Part shown: piece by piece, positions 26,401-32,826 of the stretch
Layout of the letters: each line of letters opens with the position of its first letter
Numbering within the stretch: the first letter of the stretch is position 1
Source: Bacillota bacterium
Lineage (GTDB): Bacteria > Bacillota > Clostridia > Peptostreptococcales > Anaerovoracaceae
Assembly: GCA_017443515.1 (NCBI GenBank)
Contig: JAFRXM010000062.1
Location: 1-32,826, forward strand
Reading direction: 5' to 3'
Length of the DNA stretch: 32,826 nucleotides
The notes under the pieces: model-generated
Seen by the model: the letters and a program-made list of their open reading frames with translations, nothing else
What the model was told of the DNA's origin: nothing
Databases searched by the model: none
Position numbers and translations under genes: made by a program

Positions 26401-29400
26401 CCGGCAGTAAACAATCCTGACTTCTATTATCAGGACTACAGGAACGGCGTCTCCTGCGTGCCCGGCGGCGGTGCAAACCTCTCCGGAACAGGTACAGACC
26501 CCGTTGCAAAGCCCTACGACGAATGGATCAAGAGGCCCGGAGTCGAATTAGTGGACGATGATCCTGAAGGAAAGACCGCATACCAGGCTTACGTGTATCA
26601 GACCATGAACAACATGGCCTTCACCAAGTACCTCCTCAAGGAGAACATGCTCCGCGATGAGGCTCACACAGAGCTGTACGGTGAAGTCGTCAACCTCACC
26701 ATTCCGCCGACGGAATACAGCAAGGAGATCAAGGAAAGCGGCATCCAGTTCCATCAGTATGCAGGATGGTTCGATTCCAACAACACCTTCCAGATCGCTG
26801 CTGCCAACGCCTGGGGCGGAACAGCAGTCATAGGACCGTGGGGACACGGCGGAGCGATGCGCGGAACCGCAAACGCCAACTACAACAACAGCGCGCTTAG
26901 CAACGATATCGACAGCCTCAGGTTCTACGATTATCTGCTCAAGGGCATGGACAACGGCTACGAAGACCAGCCGAAGTTCACATACTATGTGCTCAATGCA
27001 GCAAAGGGCGAGGAGTGGCGTTATTCCGACACCTTCCCGCTCCAGAACACCCAGAACAACATTCTGTACTTCGCCGGAAGCGACAGCGGTGAGGAAGTTG
27101 CTGAAGCACTGCTTCTTGACGGTGCTCAGAGCAACAACGGCAAGCTGTCCCTCATCAAGCCCGACGGCGCATCCGTGAACTACAGAGTAGACACCTCCGT
27201 CTCCCCGATAGGATTCAGCAACATCGACCTGTCCAACACCGGCGAGATGAAGGAAGCTGTAGACGCTAAGGGTCTCACATTCACCACCGCACCTCTCAAC
27301 GGAGCTACAGAGCTCGTCGGTATCCCCGATGTCCATCTATGGGTATCCTGCGACAACAGCGATGATGCAGATTTCGTCTGCTACCTCGAAGAGGTCAAGG
27401 CTGACGGATCCTCCAAGATGATCACCCAGGGCGTCGTGAGAGCTTCTCACCGCACTACCGGATCCAACGATCTGTGGGATGCTACAGAAGGCCTTAAGGG
27501 TTACTACCACACAAGCCTTACCAAGGATGTAGAGGCTGCTCTTGCAGAAGGCCTCAAGACACCGGTAGAGCTCAAGTTCAACCTCGAGGCAGTAGCCTAC
27601 AGAGTTGCCGCAGGAAGCAGCATCCGTCTGACAGTCACCTGCGCCAACACCAAGGTGTACCAGCACAAGCCGTACTACCAGAAGAACGCTGACGGAAGCT
27701 ACGTCATCGATGAGAACAACAAGTATGTCCTCAAAGAAGGCGACGACCTTCCGCTCATCACCCTCTACGAGGGCGGCGAGAAGGCTTCCTTCATCAGCCT
27801 CCCGGTAGTCGAGAACGTAAGCAACACCTTCAACGGAACCGTCACCTTCGAGGACGGCACCAGCTTCCCCGGAACCATGTATCTGTTTGAGAAGAACTGG
27901 TACCTGTACTCCAACGGAATGTGGACCAAGCTCGATGTCGAGAAGGGCGAGAACAAGTACACTGTTGACGCCAGCGGCGCAGCTGTGTTCGATGCAGGCT
28001 TCACCTTCCTGACTGAAGGTTCCAGAGTGATCAAGAACGCTATCGTTCAGGATTACAAGGGCGGACAGGCTCATACAGCTCCGTTCCCCAGCGAGTATCA
28101 GCTCCACGTTGATACAGTGACAAACCAGACAGGCAACGTACCTGCAAACCAGCTGCTCTTCCTGCCGGCAGACAAGACTCTGAACATCGATCTGTTCATG
28201 CCGGCCGACGCTGACGGTCCTGTTCCTGTCATACTCTACATCCACGGATTCGGCGGAACCACCATCGATATCGACACCAACCTGCTGAAGATGCTCGACA
28301 AGGGCTACGCTATCGCAGGCGTCGATCTTAGGAACTACCCGCCGAACGAGAACCCGCTCTACTATCAGGATATCAAGGGTGATATCAGATACCTGCGCGC
28401 ACACGCAGAAGAGCTCGGACTCGATCCCGACAGATTCGGTATCTACGGTGTATCCCTGGGCGGAAATACCGCGGAGATGATGCTCATCAGCGGCGGCAAT
28501 GAATTCCTCGAAGGCGAAGTCGGTGGCAACACCGATGTATCCAGCAGGATCCAGGCCGGTATCGCTGGCTACGCATGGTCTGACGGACTCTACTTCGGAT
28601 ACGATCAGCGCCACGACCATGACTACGATGACGCTCTCGTAAAGAGAATGATCCAGGGCGGCGACGGTGAGAGCGCTCCGTGCGCACAGGCCATCGACTG
28701 GTGCGGCCCGGGCAAGGGCTACCTCGTCCTGCGCATCTACCTCGATGAGCGCGCTGCCGCAGAAGAAGCAGGCAAGCTCGCTGAGTTCCTCGCTTCCCCG
28801 TGGACTCTGACTATCGACGATGCTTACATCGACAAGTGGTTCAAGGATCTTGGACAGAACGCGTTCACAGGTAACAACCCGACAGTAACAAAGGGTACAT
28901 ACACCTATGAACATGCAGATCTTGAGGCTGCCATCAAGCGTGCTGAGGCTGCAAGCCCCGCATACTACGGCACACCTGACGATCCTGTATTTATCGAGTT
29001 CGGCGGATTCGGCGGCGGACAGAACATCACCAACAACCAGTCCGTACGTACCGAAAAGGCGCTGCAGGATGTGGGAGTCAAGAACTTCTACTTCGGCAAC
29101 AGCGTCGTATCCTACAACAATTACAGCGCTTACGGCAGACCCGAATCCATCCAGGAAGCATTCCAGCTCTACTGGGACAACTACCTGAAGAAGGGCGCCA
29201 GCGGAACGAAGATAGTCTTCTATCCGGATTCCACCAAGGCTGTTATCAACTACGTCGACAGAGACATCGCAGCACCGATGACCCTGGCAGAAGGCGTACC
29301 TCAGATCCCGGCTGACGTGCTCAACAAGTACTTCGGCACCAGCTATACCGGAACAGTAAGTCTCACCGATCTTCAGGCTGATATCGCAGCCAGGAAGCTC

Positions 29401-32400
29401 TCCGCAACAGCTACATGGTACGAGGACTACCAGATGCTCGTCATCTCCTCCAACAACGCCATGTACGCAGATGTCGAAAAGCTGATCGACGCTATCGGCG
29501 AGGTATCGCTCGACAGCGAAGCTGCCATCAAGGCGGCCCGTGAAGCTTACGATGCACTTCCTGCAGAGCAGAAGGCCTTCGTAAGCAACTACGACATGCT
29601 CCTTGCTGCAGAAGAACTGTTCGCTCAGATGAACGCTGAACCCGAACCCGAAAGCTACGAAGACCTCATCGGTCTGAGAGCCGGATCGGCCAAGGCTTAC
29701 ATCAACGGAGCGGTAGCAGATCTCGAAGCTCCGGTCTTCACAAAGACCGTAAGCAAGAGGAACGGCGTAACTGACGAGACCAACGGATCTGTACCCGACG
29801 GCTTCTTCGTGACTGTAATGGAGAACGTGGATGTCTTCTACGCACCTGTCGACCTCCTCAAGAAGCTCGACAGCCGTACGAGGATCACGTACTACAACGA
29901 AGGCAAGGCAGCTGTCATAGCACTTGCTGACGGCAGAGAGGTCCGCGTCAACGCAGGCACCGAGCAGATCATCGTCGACGAGAGGCTCGTAAGGCTTGCC
30001 GATACTGTTCTCTTCGAGAACGGCACCGTCAACCTGCCTGTCGCAACATTCGCTGAGCTGGTGCTCGGCAAGTACGCACTTGCGGACAGCAAGGCCGGAA
30101 TAGTTGCGATAAGTGAAGAGCTTATCACCTCGGCTGAAAAGCTCGGCGCAAGATTTGCTGAGATCCTCACAGACGCACCTGAAGGAACTGTTGCTCCGGA
30201 GCACACCATAATCTCCGGAAGCACATTGCTCCTGCCCGGCGCTCTGACAAAGACCGGCAAGTACGTGACATCCTCTGCAGATACTGCAAAGGCTGAAAAG
30301 GATCTCATCGGAGACGGACTCGACCACGAGTGGACAGAGTACGTACCTGACAGCTACGACGGAAGCGAAGCGGTCGCGCTGCTCATCTTCCTGCACGGAA
30401 ACGGCGGCCGCGGTCCTTCCACCTGCGCAAGCGATAAGTCTTACCGCTACATGGCTGAGCTCAACAACGTCATCGTGTTCTTCCCGTCCAGCACGGGCGG
30501 CGGAATAGGAACCGGACGCGGTGCAGCATGGCAGGAGGTATTCCGTATTCCTGAAGATGAGAACCAGGATATCGAATTCCTCAACAGCCTCATCGATTAC
30601 GCTCTTGAGGAGTACAACATCGATGAGAGCAGGGTATTCATCGGCGGATTCTCCAACGGCGACCTTATGGAAAACCGCTTCGCGGCATCCAAGTACGGTT
30701 ACCGTCTGGCCGGTGCTATCGGAGGCGGCGGTGCTGTCCACTACAGCTCCGCATGGACCGATAACCCGCTCCTGCACCTCGACGATCTCGACAGCATCGA
30801 AGCTAAGCCCAAGTACAACGTACCTGTCTACCAGCACAGAGGTTCCAACGACCTGGCTGCAATGACTGTAAGAGAAGACGGCGAGCGCAACCCGCACATC
30901 ATCGATCCTGTATCCGAAGGTCAGAAAGTCGCATCCAGCAACGAGTACTCCAAGCAGATGTGGCTGAAGATGAACAACACGGAGCAGGCTCCTGAGATCA
31001 GCATCATCGGCATCAACAACTATGAGTTCTACCGCGCCAAGGACGGACTCGGAGACGTGCTCTTCCAGTCCCAGCACGGCGATCCTCACCAGGTAATGGT
31101 AGATGCAGCACAGACCGCATACGATCAGCTCATCGGCCGTTACACCAGAGATCCTGAAACTCACGTGCTCACAGACAACGGCATCACCTTCAAGGGCGAT
31201 GAAGGCGCTGTGGCAGTCGTTGCAGGAACAAAGAACATTTATGTTGACAACAAGATGGTCTCTCTCACAAACGAAGTCATCAGAGAAGACGGCTTCATCT
31301 ACATGCCGGTAGAGATACTCTCCACTGCTTTTGGCGGAAGCTCTGACAGTGCGGTCATCACTCTCGGCAGGTCCCTGATCAGCTCCGAAGTCCTTGGCGG
31401 AAAGGGCGATTCCGACGCCAAGAGCTCCATCAGCATCGTTGCCGGCAGCAAGACAGTAGAGGTCGACGGCGTAAGCGTCATCCTCGACGCTCCTGCGATC
31501 AGCAAGAACGGCGCGCTCTACGTACCGGCTGCAAGCTTCGCGAACAAGGTCCTCGGCCTGTTCACGACCGAATGCCAGGATGCTCTGTACATCAGCGATC
31601 ACGCAGGTATCATGAACTATGCTACCTACTACACGCTGTACAGGATACTGGACGATGAGGATTACAGCAAGTTCGTGGCCATGTCCAACATCATGGGCAT
31701 CCCGACCAAGGGTGTAGTAGGCAAGGAGATCGACCTTGCAGCTAACGCAGTCATCTTCCCGCTCAACGCCAGCATGACCCTCGATGATGTCCAGTGGTCC
31801 GTCTACAACGCAGAAGTTGTAAGAGGAAAGAACACAGGCGCTGTTATCGAAGGCAGCAAGCTCATCTGCACCGCACCCGGAACAGTCCGCGTGTCCGCAA
31901 GGATAGACGGAGGTACCGGTACCGGCTCGTCCGACATCTCGTCCAGATGGCTGCAGAACTACGATATCGTTATCGAGGAAGCACCTGAAGTCACCACTGC
32001 TACCGTAACAGGCATCAGCCTCGACCTGCAGGACAAGATCAGCATCCAGTTCAAGATCCAGGAGGACGAGAACGTAGATTACGCTGAGCTTGCTCTCCAG
32101 AAGACCGACGGCACATTCGACGAGCCTGTAAAGGTAGTCCTCGAGAACGCAGCAGGCGGCGTATACACAGTCAAGTACTCCGAGATCACCACCAGGATGA
32201 TCAGCCAGGGCGTAAAGCTTACGGTCTATGACAAGAACGGCAACGCCATGGATATCTACCGCAAGACCAACGATAAGACCTACACCAAGGACGATCCGCT
32301 TGTTTACAGCGCGGCAGACTGGTGCAACGCAGCCATCGAGCATTACGGACCGGACAAGACGCAGAAGACCGCATGGCTTGCGATGTCCGTCCTCAACCTT

Positions 32401-32826
32401 GGCGGCGAGGCGCAGAAGTACTTCGACGATTACAACCCGGGCAACCCGGCTAACCCGAAGGGATACCTGGCCGACGACATGGCAGCATTCAAGAAGGATG
32501 CAGCTTATGATCTGGTGGTATCTGATGCAGCTTACAAGCAGAAGGGCTATTCCGGAATGAGTCTGGATCTGGCAGCAGACACCAGGCTGAGGGTGAAGTT
32601 CAATGCAGAGGTCGAAGTAACAGTCGACGGCAAGGCCGGAACACTGGTCAAGGAAGGCGACAAGTACGTCCTCGACATCACGGGTCTTAGGTGCATAGAT
32701 CTGGATCAGTTCTTCAAAGTTAAATTCAAGGCAACTGACGGATCTGAGATCACCCTGGATATGTGCGCACTGAGCTGGAGCAATGCAGCTTACGACGCGC
32801 TCGGATCCAACCCGGACAACCAGACC
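23461..32826 (+). CDS. Giant secreted multi-hydrolase with C-terminal shared module (3'-truncated by window)
   Basis: At least 3122 aa. The ATG at 23461 has AGGAGGT 7 nt upstream, and the signal peptide ends after AAAFA (residue 27). Residues 28-240 are unassigned. Two homologous units (about 241-765 and 1455-2000) each carry a beta-rich N-part and an alpha/beta-hydrolase-like domain with HGFGG and a nucleophile-elbow Ser (Ser448 in GQSLGG, Ser1665 in GVSLGG). Between them is an X-Pro dipeptidyl-peptidase/CocE (S15)-like domain with Ser959 (GGSNRG), Asp1105 (GWFD) and His1129 (GPWGHG), then a PepX_C-like beta domain (about 1251-1405). Residues 2001-2060 form a helical spacer (LDSEAAIKAAREAYDAL). 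Copper-amine-oxidase-N-like stalk domains lie at about 2068-2225 and 2580-2715. A feruloyl-esterase/PHB-depolymerase-like domain between them has Ser2398 (GGFSNG), Asp2464 (HRGSND) and His2543 or His2539. An Ig-like domain (2745-2838) and the shared module (from 2848) follow. About 20 codons remain outside the window. It probably removes ester or peptide groups from polymers at the cell surface, by inference. Confidence 0.92.
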   Translation, partial: MKRLKRVFVFILAAAMVISMVPAAAFAADPAPEAIDEPSKYFVQNEGWHYWDADPLAQKDDLGTAVLYLEKNDNELVVPAKGIVTDGSLSQFFAKTATESEAVTELKYTSASVLVPGTIGTGGSVILLQKDLTANLTIAAQAAANVTVALEYVTVKEGVETVTSIAKGTAAVPAQAAKAVAVKLSNDFEYSQSTDQDFLAYLVRAGGCFRVHITSDAPVSVTQGEASSIAIQTLYQSETGYNGRATMNGTIFNATLYFLAENLYLYNHDTKAWVAKAPVDAPYTVNAKGEAVYAGFTFEALRSFKAGAVQSNYKASGSATYPFPTQRKLHVDTVPTQAWAANLYLPASWGLYQAVFLPTAGVEAGDVGKLPVLMYVHGFGGSYSAPNDALCRRALQSGYAVVGIDLRNYPPEFAPTYYQDINGNIRYVRAHAAEFGLDPDRMCIEGQSLGGNSSLMGAVGNDNEYTEGTVGGNLDVSSRIQGVIAGYAWSDALNFGADQRTDTEGDLALFGRLISGGDGENAPCVQAIDFFGPGKGYLVLRNYLAAREAAEEAGKLDEFLASDYTFTIDDDYIAKWFTGLQQNAFTGDSPTVSRGTYTFKHDYLMDKVTYAHAASPLYHVTPDDPAMFLYGGYGGTQNITNTQSTRTLKQAAAMGVPAVMAGNTLGNYGNEAEVVAAMFNFLENTIKHRPGGVRAIVTVGRENAVVNDKDIAWANAVVSEDGVLKVDGAFLDKYFGSSYGSEKVAVDSIKIAGVTVKTYADYDVYVGNTEIEKRTSVVFTKSAPAAAAAKPSAVVEPEKVSQPGKYEGYYAEGDLYDSFITKSIYVEVPAQYPKDLVEFPSDLTPEDDPSYNAENKTIKLALSYILPSNDGENPAPGRFPAIFELSRGGRARLWGNDAAYLTSHGYAVVVVEMRGNGASFGINNSFASLENRLDVKYIMENWLPAQAWSDGKCATEGGSNRGLIQWATATTQPETLLGLSPAVNNPDFYYQDYRNGVSCVPGGGANLSGTGTDPVAKPYDEWIKRPGVELVDDDPEGKTAYQAYVYQTMNNMAFTKYLLKENMLRDEAHTELYGEVVNLTIPPTEYSKEIKESGIQFHQYAGWFDSNNTFQIAAANAWGGTAVIGPWGHGGAMRGTANANYNNSALSNDIDSLRFYDYLLKGMDNGYEDQPKFTYYVLNAAKGEEWRYSDTFPLQNTQNNILYFAGSDSGEEVAEALLLDGAQSNNGKLSLIKPDGASVNYRVDTSVSPIGFSNIDLSNTGEMKEAVDAKGLTFTTAPLNGATELVGIPDVHLWVSCDNSDDADFVCYLEEVKADGSSKMITQGVVRASHRTTGSNDLWDATEGLKGYYHTSLTKDVEAALAEGLKTPVELKFNLEAVAYRVAAGSSIRLTVTCANTKVYQHKPYYQKNADGSYVIDENNKYVLKEGDDLPLITLYEGGEKASFISLPVVENVSNTFNGTVTFEDGTSFPGTMYLFEKNWYLYSNGMWTKLDVEKGENKYTVDASGAAVFDAGFTFLTEGSRVIKNAIVQDYKGGQAHTAPFPSEYQLHVDTVTNQTGNVPANQLLFLPADKTLNIDLFMPADADGPVPVILYIHGFGGTTIDIDTNLLKMLDKGYAIAGVDLRNYPPNENPLYYQDIKGDIRYLRAHAEELGLDPDRFGIYGVSLGGNTAEMMLISGGNEFLEGEVGGNTDVSSRIQAGIAGYAWSDGLYFGYDQRHDHDYDDALVKRMIQGGDGESAPCAQAIDWCGPGKGYLVLRIYLDERAAAEEAGKLAEFLASPWTLTIDDAYIDKWFKDLGQNAFTGNNPTVTKGTYTYEHADLEAAIKRAEAASPAYYGTPDDPVFIEFGGFGGGQNITNNQSVRTEKALQDVGVKNFYFGNSVVSYNNYSAYGRPESIQEAFQLYWDNYLKKGASGTKIVFYPDSTKAVINYVDRDIAAPMTLAEGVPQIPADVLNKYFGTSYTGTVSLTDLQADIAARKLSATATWYEDYQMLVISSNNAMYADVEKLIDAIGEVSLDSEAAIKAAREAYDALPAEQKAFVSNYDMLLAAEELFAQMNAEPEPESYEDLIGLRAGSAKAYINGAVADLEAPVFTKTVSKRNGVTDETNGSVPDGFFVTVMENVDVFYAPVDLLKKLDSRTRITYYNEGKAAVIALADGREVRVNAGTEQIIVDERLVRLADTVLFENGTVNLPVATFAELVLGKYALADSKAGIVAISEELITSAEKLGARFAEILTDAPEGTVAPEHTIISGSTLLLPGALTKTGKYVTSSADTAKAEKDLIGDGLDHEWTEYVPDSYDGSEAVALLIFLHGNGGRGPSTCASDKSYRYMAELNNVIVFFPSSTGGGIGTGRGAAWQEVFRIPEDENQDIEFLNSLIDYALEEYNIDESRVFIGGFSNGDLMENRFAASKYGYRLAGAIGGGGAVHYSSAWTDNPLLHLDDLDSIEAKPKYNVPVYQHRGSNDLAAMTVREDGERNPHIIDPVSEGQKVASSNEYSKQMWLKMNNTEQAPEISIIGINNYEFYRAKDGLGDVLFQSQHGDPHQVMVDAAQTAYDQLIGRYTRDPETHVLTDNGITFKGDEGAVAVVAGTKNIYVDNKMVSLTNEVIREDGFIYMPVEILSTAFGGSSDSAVITLGRSLISSEVLGGKGDSDAKSSISIVAGSKTVEVDGVSVILDAPAISKNGALYVPAASFANKVLGLFTTECQDALYISDHAGIMNYATYYTLYRILDDEDYSKFVAMSNIMGIPTKGVVGKEIDLAANAVIFPLNASMTLDDVQWSVYNAEVVRGKNTGAVIEGSKLICTAPGTVRVSARIDGGTGTGSSDISSRWLQNYDIVIEEAPEVTTATVTGISLDLQDKISIQFKIQEDENVDYAELALQKTDGTFDEPVKVVLENAAGGVYTVKYSEITTRMISQGVKLTVYDKNGNAMDIYRKTNDKTYTKDDPLVYSAADWCNAAIEHYGPDKTQKTAWLAMSVLNLGGEAQKYFDDYNPGNPANPKGYLADDMAAFKKDAAYDLVVSDAAYKQKGYSGMSLDLAADTRLRVKFNAEVEVTVDGKAGTLVKEGDKYVLDITGLRCIDLDQFFKVKFKATDGSEITLDMCALSWSNAAYDALGSNPDNQT
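24181..25750 (+). repeat. Esterase-like unit, copy A, in the giant hydrolase
   Basis: Residues about 241-763 run from MNGTIFNATLYF through the HGFGG/GQSLGG hydrolase to a segment containing FLDKYFGSSY. Copy B has the same order and shared phrases: KLHVDTV/QLHVDTV, YYQDINGNIRY/YYQDIKGDIRY, GPGKGYLVLR, QNITNTQS/QNITNNQS. Confidence 0.85.
27826..29460 (+). repeat. Esterase-like unit, copy B, in the giant hydrolase
   Basis: Residues about 1456-2000 are homologous over the full length to copy A and separated from it by the S15-like domain. It runs from FNGTVTF through HGFGG and GVSLGG to VLNKYFGTSY. Protein similarity is high in the hydrolase core and lower at the ends, so this is an old duplication. 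Confidence 0.85.
32002..32826 (+). repeat. Shared C-terminal module, copy 6 (cut by window edge)
   Basis: 275 residues are visible. By alignment with copy 3, about 19 residues and the stop lie beyond the edge. This copy lacks about seven residues in the variable loop before YSEITTRM. Confidence 0.93.

Noticed and set aside
27337-32343. Very long open frame (1668 codons) on the minus strand
   Set aside because: It is exactly antisense to the giant hydrolase, whose + frame has recognisable catalytic motifs. There is no plausible start region, and the product is a low-complexity Val/Leu/Ser/Asp-rich shadow.

Overview
The window is a single-strand run of seven genes, all on +, from what looks like an anaerobic Gram-positive Clostridia-type bacterium (Eubacteriales, probably a gut or rumen organism). 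The clues are Gram-positive signal peptides, Firmicutes-type domains (BIG_2 Ig-like, Listeria-Bacteroides repeat, GH-W linker repeats, copper-amine-oxidase-N-like stalk domains, cysteine-ladder leucine-rich repeats), strong AGGAGG-type ribosome sites and TTGAAC/TATAAT promoters. A genus cannot be named from the sequence alone. Base composition is moderate to GC-rich in most genes and clearly more AT-rich in the leucine-rich-repeat gene and the intergenic regions.

Layout: (1) the 3' part of a large secreted protein (1-3767) and a terminator. (2) A probable three-gene operon (3843-15556): a 2299-aa secreted subtilisin-like protease, a small Lgt-like membrane protein, and a 1336-aa secreted repeat protein that overlaps the membrane gene by 4 nt, ending in a strong terminator. 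(3) A secreted leucine-rich-repeat protein (15666-18722) with its own promoter and terminator. (4) A secreted fusion of an oligopeptide-binding-protein domain and leucine-rich repeats (18871-23097), also with its own promoter and terminator. (5) A giant secreted multi-hydrolase (23461 to beyond the window end, at least 3122 aa) with two duplicated esterase-like units, an S15/CocE-like hydrolase between them and a third esterase. It lacks only about 20 codons at its 3' end.

The unifying signal is a C-terminal module of about 300 residues, ending in AENYFK or a close variant, on all six secreted proteins and on nothing else. The passengers in front of it are unrelated: protease, fibrous repeat protein, LRR adhesin, binding protein, multi-esterase. 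None of the visible sequences has an LPXTG motif, SLH domain, choline-binding repeats or lipobox. The module is therefore a good candidate for an undescribed surface-retention or sorting domain, and the locus looks like a cluster for building a set of displayed enzymes and adhesins. The module has two related halves, each a beta-rich stretch followed by a helical segment. It carries two cysteines conserved in all six copies, and the only non-module gene is a divergent Lgt-like membrane enzyme translationally coupled inside the cluster. Any functional link between the two is inference.
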